29,150 bases of DNA, taken from positions 1 to 29,150 of the forward strand of contig CAYRTS010000036.1 of the NCBI GenBank assembly GCA_964427285.1. The letters run 5' to 3'. The notes beneath the pieces were generated by a model. It did not search any database and was not told the DNA's origin. It was given only the letters and a program-made list of their open reading frames with translations. Both the position numbers and the translations under genes were made by a program. Within the stretch, counting starts at the first letter, position 1. Each line of letters starts with the position of its first letter. This document shows positions 17,601 to 25,377 of this stretch, piece by piece. Origin of the DNA: SPCO01 sp964427285 (lineage in GTDB: Bacteria; Chloroflexota; Limnocylindria; Limnocylindrales; CSP1-4).

Positions 17601-18368
17601 CTCGGGTGTCGGCTCAGGTGTCGGCTCAGGCGTCGGGCTGGCGGTCGGATCAGGCGTCGGGCTGGCGGTCGGATCAGGCGTCGGTGTGGGAGTCGGCAGC
17701 GGCGGGCTCGCCGTCGCGGAGGGGGTCGGCGTCGGAGTCCCCCCTGGGCCCGGAACCGGTGGAGCGGTCAGACCCTGGGGCGACGGCGTCCCCTGGACGA
17801 ACCAGTCGGCGGCGTTGTCGTTGGTATCCATCGTGTTCCCGAGGGCAGCTCCCTGCCGCCGCTCCAGGCTCGACGCTGCGGGCGGTGCGCCAGCGGCCGA
17901 CCCCTCGACGAACCCGCTCGTGGCATCCCCCCAGCCGATCGAATCGACCACGGCGCCACCCACGATTCGCAGCGCGAGCGCGCCGCCGGTCGCCGCAAAG
18001 CCACCCGAGTAGATCGCGTCCGCACCGGCCGCGTGAACGCCGGCAGCGTTGGCGACGAGCAGTCGCTGACCTGCCGCCAGGACCGTGGAAGCGCCCCAGG
18101 TGGCCTTGCGCGTCACCGTCGAACCCGACGAGGTCGAATAGACCACCTCGAGGCCGAGCAGGTCCACGGACATCAATCCCTGGTTGGCGACCTCGACGAA
18201 TTCGTCGGACGCAGAGGCCCCGCCGGTCTGAACCTCTGACAGCACGAGCGTGGACGTTGGCCACGCGACAGCCGCCGCGAGGGCTGGAAGCCCACCGGGT
18301 CCGATCGCGACGGTAGCCATGGCAACGACGATGAGCGCGGTCAGACCCGCGCGCCGGGCACGATTCAT
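14682..18368 (-). CDS. Large exported, C-terminally anchored protein: lamin-tail domain plus repeated OB-type domains
   Basis: This 1228-residue protein begins with a signal peptide (1-33, basic start, hydrophobic core, ALAAAVA cleavage region). Residues about 38-160 look like a lamin-tail domain (LVLSEVQTGGASASDEFVEV and VDSIGWGD). A Pro/Thr-rich spacer at about 200-317 and a second at about 499-545 follow. The remainder contains roughly six repeats of the type V.V.G.V, DGTGITIDDGSG or QDASGAIELLLP, predicted beta-rich OB-like folds resembling those in secreted nucleases such as YhcR. A hydrophobic helix at about 1163-1185 and a basic tail anchor it in the membrane. No catalytic nuclease domain is visible. 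Start ATG 18366-18368 with GGGAGG upstream. Function unknown; surface nucleic-acid or polysaccharide binding is a guess. Confidence 0.8.
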   Translation of the reverse strand: MNRARRAGLTALIVVAMATVAIGPGGLPALAAAVAWPTSTLVLSEVQTGGASASDEFVEVANQGLMSVDLLGLEVVYSTSSGSTVTRKATWGASTVLAAGQRLLVANAAGVHAAGADAIYSGGFAATGGALALRIVGGAVVDSIGWGDATSGFVEGSAAGAPPAASSLERRQGAALGNTMDTNDNAADWFVQGTPSPQGLTAPPVPGPGGTPTPTPSATASPPLPTPTPTPDPTASPTPDPTASPTPEPTPEPTPEPTVEPTPTPVPTPTPVPTPTPAPTFTPTPTPSPTPSPSPSASPTPSPTPAPTPVAIASARAFSDGTIVSLAGVLTTDLGSVESGRGGFVQDSSGGIALYLDATVVGTWPAGTTVIVTGWLSSRFSQRTLRLAESAIDRGSASGLPAPVAVGTGSAGESLEGRRITVAGTIIGSPSALADGTGITIDDGSGPLRVVLGPEALAGQAVGSGMTAVITGPLGQRDSTGTGTAGYRVHATLAGELLATPEPTPTPSPSPTPTPTPSPSPTPTPTPSVEPSPTPTPNPTPTGTPSLTPGQPQAIAVVRSLPIGTRVEVTGVVTAEQGRLGTPALIAIADETGGIAVRLPSGMVGQSRGTLVAVTGTLADPYGQLEIRVATDGIRAIGTDTVPTPSDAGGSGLDEMVEGRMMTATGILATKPKRSSGGDLTIILERPGAAPIKAIADASSGLGIDAFTVGATYRVVGVVGQRASRKGLLDGYRICLRDPADVIALAGLGLQGPATTTTGVATPSAATGQPGPGSASGSVTPIAAALGLVDQEVAIEGVVTAPATLLDTTGRRIVVQDASGAIELLLPIGVDAPSVGATIRADGRVGVAYGAPRLRTDRLTILGRGQAPAPVVLRGAPGRAVEWQLVTVSGRIESVRKLGDRWRAEVLVASTRVIVVGQAGSGIAATTLVEGRMATVTGIARRPNPNASDQRYVITPRFPADLRVLGTATGGSTGGSTGGSTSGTAGGRTAGAGFAGAGAGAGTGIVVGGASAATGPADVTGEAAPNGVPDADLIDLGLFMGQTVRVGGLIVDVRPGGLALDDGTAIGFVVLRGQALDLIALMEPDDAINVTGRVELGPDGLTVVTDDPGGISQAGDPVPPAEARPPDGVADGSLAARSEAGSVEAATPSSQSAGFLDGPMDPGAGIAGIGSLIAISLVSLVVSLSRRALARRRLEARIAARVAAIGASRNPAPEPRSGQRGGNPFHSA
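16735..16870 (-). repeat. Second Pro/Thr-rich coding repeat of the surface protein
   Basis: Tandem near-identical units of about 12 and 30 bp (for example the duplicated GACGGGCTTGGCGTCGG block on the plus strand) encode a PTPTPSPSPTPT-type linker at about residues 499-545. It is an expandable spacer between beta domains. Confidence 0.8.
17420..17768 (-). repeat. First Pro/Thr/Glu-rich coding repeat of the surface protein
   Basis: Short units of 6-24 bp repeated many times encode (P-T)n, DPTASPTP and EPTPEPTP runs at about residues 200-317. This resembles the wall-spanning linkers of cell-surface proteins. Confidence 0.85.
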
Positions 18369-18534
18369 CGGTGACCTCCCGGCGGGATCGGGATGCGCGG
18401 CGGGGCAGGCTCAGTTATACGCGCGGCCGCTTCACTGGCACTTATCTGCGATCAAACCATGGGCGCCGGCCGCAGCTACCCCGGTGTTCGTCTACGATGC
18501 GCGCCACATCCGCGTCCAGCCGACAGGAGACACC

Positions 18535-19287
18535 GTGGCCCGCGCCAAACGAACCGTGTCCGAACGAACCGCCGCCCGTCGCCGCTATCGGGCGACCCTC
18601 GACGAATCCGATCTCGAGACCGACGTATCGACGGAGGACGGCGAGCCACAACGCGCCGCCGCGTCTCCGCAACCGGATGGAAGCGCCCGACGGATGGGGA
18701 TCGGCGCGGCCCTTCGCGCCGCCTACCACCCGCTTCGCGCCCGTGACGATCTTGCTGTCCTGCCGTCGCTCGTGGTCAACAAGGCCCTCTGGCTGCCGGT
18801 CCTCGTCACGGTCCTGAGCACCGTCGCGGTCATCGCAACAGGCGGCAAGGACACGATCACCGCGCTCCTCTTCGCCTACTTCGTACAGACGCCAGCGATC
18901 GGCGGTGTCTTCCTGGCGGGCTTCCTGGCTCCGCGGGCCAGCTGGTTGCTCGGCGGGATCGTGGGCGTCGTGGCGGCCATGTGCTACGTCGCCGTCCTGA
19001 CCCTGGTGCCCGGGACGCTCGGTCCAGCGGCGCCAGAGGCAGCAACTACGGCCCCAAGCACGGCGGCCATCGGGGATGTTGCCCTTTCCGCGATCGTGCT
19101 GTCACCGGTGATGGGCTCGGTCTTTGCGTCGGCGGCCGCCTGGTACAAGCGCTTCCTGCAATTGACCAGCCCGAATCGGGGTCGTCGTCCCCAGCAGCCG
19201 GTCAAGCGAGTCGGGGACGGGCGCACTCGCGGATCGAGCGGGCCAGGCGCCCCGAAGTCGAACGCGAAGGCCCCCGCCCGGCGCTGA
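18535..19287 (+). CDS. Uncharacterised four-helix membrane protein
   Basis: A 250-residue protein starting at GTG 18535-18537, chosen for the AGGAGA ribosome site 6 bases upstream; the frame is open further upstream but antisense to the surface-protein gene. The first 75 residues are basic and polar. Four hydrophobic segments follow: around residues 82-105, 110-138 (ITALLFAYFVQTPAIGGVFL), 140-160 and 182-205. The tail is Arg/Pro/Gly-rich and basic. Both termini are probably cytoplasmic. It diverges from the large surface-protein gene with a 166-bp shared upstream region. I do not recognise a family. Confidence 0.75.
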   Translation: MARAKRTVSERTAARRRYRATLDESDLETDVSTEDGEPQRAAASPQPDGSARRMGIGAALRAAYHPLRARDDLAVLPSLVVNKALWLPVLVTVLSTVAVIATGGKDTITALLFAYFVQTPAIGGVFLAGFLAPRASWLLGGIVGVVAAMCYVAVLTLVPGTLGPAAPEAATTAPSTAAIGDVALSAIVLSPVMGSVFASAAAWYKRFLQLTSPNRGRRPQQPVKRVGDGRTRGSSGPGAPKSNAKAPARR

Positions 19288-19374
19288 TCGGCCGGGCGTG
19301 AATTGGCCGGGCTGATCGGCCGGGCTGATCGGCCGGGCGTGAATTGGCCGGGCTGATTGGCCGGGCTGATTGGC
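19283..19374. repeat. Mixed 13/15-bp tandem repeat overlapping a stop codon
   Basis: The array has two unit types: A = GCTGATYGGCCGG (13 bp) and B = GCGTGAATTGGCCGG (15 bp), in the order A-B-A-A-B-A-A(partial). The first unit contains the TGA stop of the upstream membrane protein (19285-19287). It lies in the convergent space before the dnaE2 stop. Confidence 0.92.
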
Positions 19375-19415
19375 GACCTCCTACTGCCAGTCGCGGCTGA
19401 TCTGCGCTTCAGGCA

Positions 19416-22400
19416 TCACCCCAGTCGTCGCATTCCAGCGTGGCCCAGTTGACGAACGCCGGCGGGCTGATCCGGGCCGCCGGCCGGGGCGGCCACCTCG
19501 GGGAGTGGCCGGACCTGCCTTGCGATCACGTTGACCACCTCCCCTTCCCGCTGGAGATCGCCGTCCACCAGCAGCAGGGCGTGGCGACGGACAACGCTCC
19601 GCAGCCGCGCCCAGACGTCCGGCCAGAGCGTGACGTTGACCATCCCGGTCTCGTCTTCGAGCGCGAGGAAGACCGTGCCCTTGGCGGTCATCGGGTGCTG
19701 GCGGGTCACCACCAGCCCACCGATCCGGATGGGGCCCGACGGCCGTTCGGCGAGCGAGGCGTTCGTGACCGCCCCGAGCCGATCCAGCGCCGGCCGGAAA
19801 AGGGTCACGACCTGACGTCGGGCATCCAGTCCGATCACGGCATAGGCATCGCCGACCCGCTCAGATTCGGTGAGCTCGGGGAGTACCGGGGCGTCGGTCG
19901 CCGGCAGGCGCAGGTCCAGTGGCCGCCCGGCCGCGACAAACCGGCCACCACCCACGACGGACCTCCCGCCCGCCACGGACCGCGGACCGCGGCCATCCAC
20001 GGGTCCCCGCCCGCGAGCGCCGACCGGTCCCGGCCCGCGAGCGCCCACCCTGGCCGCACCCCGCAGCGCGCGACCATCTACCCGACCGCGTGACGCCCCG
20101 GCCACCTCTCGCAACTGCCAGAGCAGTTCGCGCCGCGGCCGCCCCAGCGAATCGAGCGCCCCGGTCCGGATCAGCCGCTCCAGGACCTCTTCGGGCAGCC
20201 CGGTCCGCTCCACCACCTCGGCCAGGCTTCCGTACGGTCCGCGCGCCAGCTCACTGTCGAGCGGCTTCTCGTGCTGCTTGCCGATCCCCTTGACCAGACC
20301 GAGTCCCAGGCGAACCCCCCAGCCGGTGGCGGCCTCCGGGATCCAGCGCTCGCGGGCGGCGGCCGAAGGGATGACGCAGGCCGACGAGCGGACCGGTCGC
20401 GGGCGGGTCGCAATCCCAGTCCCCTCCGGCAACGGCTCGCCCGGGTCGTCGTCGCGCGACCCGTCGTCACCGGCCGCGCCGGCCAGGGCCCAGCCGGGAT
20501 GGCCCACCCACTCGGTGGTGGTCCGGTACGAAGAGGCGTTGATGTCCACCGGCAGGACTGCCACCCCGTGGCGCTTCGTGTCATTGACCAGCACCTCGAC
20601 CGGGTAGAAGCCCATCGGCTGGGCATTGATCAGCCCGACCAGGAACTGGGCCGGGTAGAACAGCTTCAGGAAGGCCGATTCGTAGGCGGTCCGGGCGAAC
20701 GCGGCCGCATGCGACTTCGCGAACCCGAATGACGCGAACGCCGCGACCTGGCGGAAGAGCTCCTCGGCGGTCGCCTCCTCCATTCCTGGTTGGCGAAGCG
20801 CGCCGTCGACGAACTGGCGATGCAGTTTCTCCATCTCACGGCTCGAACGCCAGGTGCCCATCGCCCGTCGAAACCCGTCCGATTCCGCGGCGGAGAACCC
20901 GGCGACCTCGATGGCGACGCGCATGACCTGCTCCTGGTAGAGGATCACCCCCATTGAATCCCTCAGGACCGGCTCGAGGCTCGGGTGGAGGTAGGTCACC
21001 GGCTCCAGCCCCTGCTTGCGGCGCAGGTACGGGTGGACCGCGTTGCCCTGGATCGGGCCCGGCCGGATGATCGCGACCTCGACAACCAGGTCGTCCAGGT
21101 TCTGCGGCCGCGACTTGGGAAGCGTCTGCATCTGGGCGCGGCTTTCGACCTGGAAGACGCCGACGGTGTCGGCCGCCTGGAGCATGGCGAAGACCTCCGG
21201 GACGTCCTCCGGCAGGCGATCGAGATCCAGGCAGACCGCGCAGTCGTGCTCGATCAACTGGAGCGTCTCGTCCATTGCCGCCAGCATCCCCAGACCGAGC
21301 AGGTCCAGCTTGATCAGCTTGAGCGTCTCGACATCGCGCTTGTCGAACTGGACCACGACCCGATCCGCCATGGTCGCCCGCTCCAGCGGCGCAATATCGA
21401 TGAGCGGGGCCGCGGTCACCAGCATCCCGCCGCTGTGGATCGAGAGGTGGCGCGGAAAGCCATCGATCCTGGCGCAGAACTCCAGCCAGCGCTCCCAGTC
21501 GCTGAGGCCAACCGTCGAACCGCCACGTGCCTCCGGCGGCGACTCCGGCTCAACCCGGGCGACCGAGCTGTGCGCCCCGTCGCGGCCCGGCGCCCGTTCC
21601 AACCCGGGCCCGGATGTCCCGACCGGCGCTCCCAACCCGGNNNNNNNNNNNNNNNNNNNNNNNNNNNNNNNNNNNNNNNNNNNNNNNNNNNNNNNNNNNN
21701 NNNNNNNNNNNNNNNNNNNNNNNNNNNNNNNNNNNNNNNNGTTTCGCGGCTGGCAGTTTCGCGGCTGGCAGTTTCGCGGCTGGCAGTTTCGCGGCTGGCA
21801 GTTTCGCGGCCGATGTCGCGCCCGCCACGCCCAGTGTCGCGCCCCGCCGCCCGCCCGCCACGCACCTCACCCCGTGCATGGTTGAGCTGGCCCATTCGAT
21901 CGGTCAGACCCCGATCCTCCGCAACCTGTACCGGGGTCACCTCCTCCTCCCCCGGCACCCGGAAGAATTCGGCGAATCCGCCGTCCGCCTCGAGGTCGCG
22001 CCGGACCATCACCGAGTCGTAGGTTTCGAGCGCTTTCGCCACCCGATCGACCAATGGCCGCGGGAACCCCAGCGCGTTGCCAACCTCGCGCACGGCTGAA
22101 CGTGCCCGGTAGGTGACCAGGTTGCAGACCATCCCGGTGTGCTCCGGCCCGTAACGACCGTAGACGTACTGGATGATTTCCTCCCGCCGCTCAGAAGAGA
22201 AGTCGATATCGACATCCGGGTAGGTCGTCCGGCCCTCGTTGATGAACCGCTCGAAGAGCAGGTTGTGGCGGATCGGCTCCACCCGGCTGATCCCCAGCAC
22301 GTAGGTCACGATGGAGCCCGCCGCGCTACCGCGCCCCTGCGCCGGGATCCCGCGCTCCTTCGCGAAGCGCATCAGGTCCCAGCAGATCAGGAAGAACTCG

Positions 22401-23644
22401 GCGAGGCCGGTCCGCTCGATCACGTCCAGTTCATGGGCGAGCTGCCGGACGACCGGCGGGGTCAGCGGGTGATAGCGCCGGCGAGCGCCGTTCTGGCACA
22501 GCTCCACGAGATAGCTGAACGGGGTCTCCCCCTTTGGGACAGGGAATCCCGGAAAGCGGTACTGCTCGAAGCCGAGATCAACCGAGCACGACGCCGCCAG
22601 CTCCACCGACGTCGAGATCCCTTCCGTCCAGGCCTGCGCCGCCCGAGGATCCGCGGCCGCGAACGAGGGCCCCCCGGGCGGCAGCGCGGCCATCTCCGCA
22701 CCAGACTTCAGGTACGACTCGCCATCCGGCCGGCGCAGGTCGCCGAGCATATCGAGCGTCCGGCCGTGGCGGATCGCGGTCAGGACATCGGCCAGCTCGC
22801 GATCCTCGCCCCGAGCGTAGTGGACGTCGTTGGTGACCACCACCGGCACGCCCAGCTCTGCGGCCAGCGCCGCCGATTCCGAGACGAGCCAATCGTCGTC
22901 GGGGAGCAGGTGATGGCTCAGTTCGATGAAGAAGCCGCTCGTTGCCGGGCCGTCCCCGCGTCCGAACAAGGCGGCATACCGTTCGGCCGCCGCGCGCGCC
23001 CCCGCCCGATCGCCCGCCCGCAGCCGGCGGGCCAGTTCCCCCTCGCCACAGCCCGACAGCGCCACCAGTCCTTCGGTGTGCTCGGCAAGCAGCGCCTGGC
23101 TGAACCGGGGCACGCCCTTCGTGCCCGCCATGTTGGCCCGTGAGACGAGCCGGCAGAGGCTCCGCCAGCCGACCTGCGAGCGAGCCAGCAGCACGAGATG
23201 CGGTCCGCGTGTCCGTTCGCGGATCCCTCGCAGATCCTCCTTGACCGGGTCACGATGCCCGGGAAGGAGGGTACGGGGCGGGCGAGGGCGAGCTGGGAGG
23301 CCCTCAGAGGCATCGGGCAGCTGACGGCCGACAGCCTCCCCAGCGTTGCGCAGGCCCCCACGTCCCGGCCGGCCCGATCGGCGCGGGGCCAGCACGATCC
23401 CGTCCGGATCCGGAGCCGCAGCGTCCAGCAATTCGATCTCGAGCCCGACTACCGGGTGGAGTCCAGCCGCGTGCGCCGCGCTGGCAAAGCGGACCGTGCC
23501 ATAGAGACCGGCATGATCCGTGACGGCGAGGCCGGTCAGCCCCAGTTCCACCGCTCGCTCGACCAGGTCGTCTGGCGCCGAAGCACCATCGAGAAACGAG
23601 AAGTTGGTGTGACAGTGAAGTTCCGCGTATCGGACCTGGACCAT
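19416..23644 (-). CDS. dnaE2: Error-prone DNA polymerase DnaE2 (ImuC), interrupted by an assembly gap
   Basis: A C-family polymerase alpha subunit used in SOS translesion synthesis. The start is ATG 23642-23644 with GGAGG seven bases upstream. The PHP domain opens with YAELHCHTNFSFLDGAS. The catalytic PDVDIDFSSERREE lies near residue 478. After the N gap come FPRHLSIHSGGMLVT (DnaE2-typical), MRVAIEVAGFSAAESDGFRRAM and FGFAKSHAAAFA. The C-terminal OB domain is IRIGGLVVTRQHPMTAKGT. About 1376 residues are visible, more than the usual 1000-1100, because of low-complexity insertions (23260-23390, 21741-21850, 19920-20090). The frame on the two sides of the gap does not match if exactly 100 bases are missing, so the gap length is artificial. 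An SOS box lies 51 bases upstream of the start. Confidence 0.92.
21641..21740. other. Assembly gap (100 N) inside dnaE2
   Basis: The gap begins exactly at a 15-bp coding tandem repeat, which probably defeated short-read assembly. For dnaE2 to stay in frame the true missing length must be 2 modulo 3; 100 is 1 modulo 3, so the 100 N are a placeholder. Confidence 0.98.
21741..21809 (-). repeat. 15-bp coding minisatellite in dnaE2
   Basis: Four perfect copies of GTTTCGCGGCTGGCA and nine bases of a fifth abut the assembly gap. On the minus strand they encode (ASRET)n in frame. They lie in a variable segment between the palm region and the IDGFPRHLSIHSGGM block. Confidence 0.95.
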
Positions 23645-23692
23645 GGATCGCCTCCGTCTGGGGGCGGACTGGGACAGACTTGGGGGCCGGCC

Positions 23693-23698
23693 ATCATA
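23693..23698 (-). promoter_or_regulatory. Candidate -10 box of dnaE2
   Basis: TATGAT (5/6 to consensus) on the minus strand overlaps the SOS box. No convincing -35 is seen at normal spacing, which may mean activity relies on the -10 or an undefined factor. Confidence 0.5.
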
Positions 23699-23714
23699 GA
23701 ACAAATGTTCTATG
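23695..23714. promoter_or_regulatory. LexA (SOS) box upstream of dnaE2
   Basis: A 20-bp palindrome with arms CATAGAAC and GTTCTATG around AAAT. It contains the Gram-positive-type core GAAC-N4-GTTC. It overlaps the dnaE2 -10 box and also sits immediately before a small divergent open frame. A second box of the same design precedes imuA. Confidence 0.88.
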
Positions 23715-23715
23715 T

Positions 23716-23883
23716 GTGATCGTGAAACACGACCGACCGGGTCGGCGTCTCAACGGCGTGCACGCACCACCACGCCAGATCGCGTACACGATCGTTCGGA
23801 TCGTGGCGATGGTCGCGCTGGCGATACTGCTGATCCTGGGACTCTTTCCCGCGGCGCTCGCGGCCCAGGCAGCGCACACCTGA
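23716..23883 (+). CDS. Possible small single-helix membrane protein next to the SOS box
   Basis: An open frame of up to 55 residues ends at 23883. Its second half is one strong membrane helix (IVRIVAMVALAILLILGLFP) followed by AALAAQAAHT. GTG starts are possible at 23716, 23722 and 23758 (giving 55, 53 or 41 residues); none has a clear ribosome site. Support comes from the 14-bp-stem terminator 45 bases downstream and from its position divergent from dnaE2 across the LexA box. Small SOS-induced membrane proteins that block division or damage membranes are known in other bacteria; any such role here is a guess. Confidence 0.4.
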   Translation: MIVKHDRPGRRLNGVHAPPRQIAYTIVRIVAMVALAILLILGLFPAALAAQAAHT

Positions 23884-23928
23884 CGCATCACCCACGTCTC
23901 CGCAGCCTGGGGGCTCCGGACGACCCAA

Positions 23929-23963
23929 CAGGACCCCGTCGCATTGGGGGCGACGGGGTCCTG
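23929..23963 (+). terminator. Strong hairpin terminator
   Basis: A perfect 14-bp stem (CAGGACCCCGTCGC / GCGACGGGGTCCTG) with a 7-base loop lies 45 bases after the small membrane ORF and just before the lipoprotein gene. No U-tract follows. It implies a plus-strand transcript ending here. Confidence 0.72.
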
Positions 23964-23980
23964 CCACGTTCAGGGCTACG

Positions 23981-24517
23981 ATGAAACACATGACCGCTGC
24001 CCAGCCGCGCCGCTCCCGATCGAACCGGCGTCTCCTTGCAATGTGGTTCGGCGTCGCGGCATCGATCGTCGTCGGCGCATGCAGTCCGACCGCCCCGCCA
24101 AGCCCCTCCCCCACGTCGGTTGCCTCGGTCGAGCCGTCGCCGGCCAATTCGAATGCCGCCAGCCCGGAACCCGAAGTCGGGCAGACCGACACCGACTGGG
24201 GCCGCATCTGGGATGCCGTGCCCGTCGACTTCCCTCTGTATCCGGGCGCCACGCCCGCCGAGGAAGCCACGTCCGGCCCGGTGTCGGCCACCTTTGTGCT
24301 CGATGACGGCGATACGAGGGCAATCGCGAGCTGGATGCAGAACGAGCTCGAGCGGGCCGGGTACGGCACCGAGGCGCTGAACGGGCCGCTCGAAGACGGC
24401 AGCTTTGTCCTGGCTATGGCCGGTGCCGATGACTGCCAGATCGAGGTCGCCGTCGCGCCTCTCGGCGGGTTGGTCACGATCAACGTGCGATACAGCGCTG
24501 CATGCCAGGGTCCCTGA
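23981..24517 (+). CDS. Putative lipoprotein of unknown function
   Basis: A 178-residue protein with a basic start (QPRRSRSNRR), a hydrophobic core and a lipobox VGAC ending at about residue 34, so the mature protein would be lipid-anchored at Cys. A Pro/Ser/Ala-rich spacer (residues 36-65) leads to a compact domain: DFPLYPGATPAEEATSGPVSA, then a helix WMQNELERAGYG, and a final DDCQIEVAVAPLGGLVTINVRY strand pair. This layout resembles small beta-alpha lipoproteins seen in Actinobacteria and Chloroflexota, but I cannot name a family. Starts at 23981 or 23990 are both possible; neither has a strong ribosome site. Confidence 0.75.
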   Translation: MKHMTAAQPRRSRSNRRLLAMWFGVAASIVVGACSPTAPPSPSPTSVASVEPSPANSNAASPEPEVGQTDTDWGRIWDAVPVDFPLYPGATPAEEATSGPVSATFVLDDGDTRAIASWMQNELERAGYGTEALNGPLEDGSFVLAMAGADDCQIEVAVAPLGGLVTINVRYSAACQGP

Positions 24518-24892
24518 AGAGCGGCGCGGGTGGGCGCCTTTCGCCGCGGGTGGGCGCCTTTCGCACGCCGCGGGTGGGCGCCTTTCGCCGCGGGTGCGAC
24601 TGCTGGTCGACAGCAGGCACGCAGTGGCCGCGGGCCGGTCTCCGGCTACCCAGAACGCGAGTGGGAGTCGCGCAACCAGGGCGGCGAGGCACGCCGTGGG
24701 GCGCTCGGTGTCTCGCGTCGACCCACAGTCGCGCGTCGGAACCAACGGACAGCCAGGCGCGCAGCACCACCGTCCCCGCCGCCTGTTCGCAAGGCTGGTG
24801 CGCCTGCGTAATGCGGACTGGGTCCCGGCCCTATGTTGAAGCGCGAACCGGCCGGTGGATCCAGGTTCGAGCCGAGCAGAGGGAGACACATC
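24518..24892. other. Intergenic stretch with 20-bp tandem repeats, no gene seen
   Basis: Three copies of CGCGGGTGGGCGCCTTTCGC (24525-24544, 24545-24564, 24569-24588) and part of a fourth follow directly after the lipoprotein stop. The remaining 290 bases show no supported gene, tRNA or hairpin terminator. A GGTTCGAGCC near 24864 resembles a tRNA T-arm, but no acceptor or anticodon arm accompanies it. Confidence 0.65.
24525..24600. repeat. 20-bp tandem repeat downstream of the lipoprotein gene
   Basis: Three perfect 20-bp copies with a 4-base spacer (ACGC) before the third, then the first 8 bases of another unit. Each copy contains the palindrome GGCGCC. Confidence 0.92.
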
Positions 24893-24997
24893 GTGCAGTC
24901 GGCTCACCTGCGTGACGTCGGAGCCCTCGTGTTCGTGGTGGGCCTGCTCCTCATCCTCCTCGTGGTCGGCCTGGTGCTTGGATCGCCCGCCCGTTGA
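24893..24997 (+). CDS. 34-residue single-helix membrane peptide
   Basis: GTG (24893-24895), preceded by GGGAG about 9 bases upstream, opens a 34-codon frame. It has a short polar start VQSAHLRDVG, one long helix (ALVFVVGLLLILLVVGLVLG) and the tail SPAR. Its TGA stop overlaps the TTG start of the next gene (TTGA), so the two are probably translated together. The ribosome site, clean hydrophobic composition and coupling favour a real gene. Function unknown; it may be a partner of the DUF4260 membrane protein. Confidence 0.6.
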   Translation: MQSAHLRDVGALVFVVGLLLILLVVGLVLGSPAR

Positions 24998-25377
24998 CTC
25001 CCTCGGTTCTTGGCTGGCTTCGGGCAGAAGGGGCGGCGGCATTCGTCTCCGGCCTGGCCCTCTATGGCTGGCTCGATGGGCCATGGATCGCGGTCGTCCC
25101 GCTGCTCCTGGTGCCGGACATCTCCATGGTCGGCTACCTGCGCGGCCCGCGACTCGGTGCAGTCACCTACAACCTCGTCCATAACTGGGTCATCGGGCTC
25201 GGCGTGCTCGGTGTGGGCCTGGTGGCGGACGCCACGCCGATCGCAATAGCGGGGGCGGTCCTGATCGCCCATATCGGGATGGATCGCGCCCTGGGCTACG
25301 GCTTGAAGCTGTCGTCGTCGTTCCAGGACACCCACCTCGGTCGGATCGGGCGCGAGCGGGGCGAGCGTCAGTCGTAA
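24994..25377 (+). CDS. DUF4260 family membrane protein
   Basis: A 127-residue membrane protein with the DUF4260 signatures as I remember them: GYLRGPRLGAVTYNLVHNW in the middle and AHIGMDRALGYGLKLSSSFQDTHLGRIG at the end. Three or four hydrophobic segments lie near residues 12-28, 30-45, 63-85 and 84-98. The start is a TTG (24994-24996) overlapping the stop of the 34-residue peptide. The function of the family is unknown; conserved His and Asp residues suggest possible chemistry. It meets the DUF6504 gene tail to tail with a 10-base overlap. Confidence 0.85.
   Translation: MTPSVLGWLRAEGAAAFVSGLALYGWLDGPWIAVVPLLLVPDISMVGYLRGPRLGAVTYNLVHNWVIGLGVLGVGLVADATPIAIAGAVLIAHIGMDRALGYGLKLSSSFQDTHLGRIGRERGERQS

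Noticed and set aside
24860..24875. tRNA T-arm-like GGTTCGAGCC
   Set aside because: No acceptor, D or anticodon arms can be built around it.
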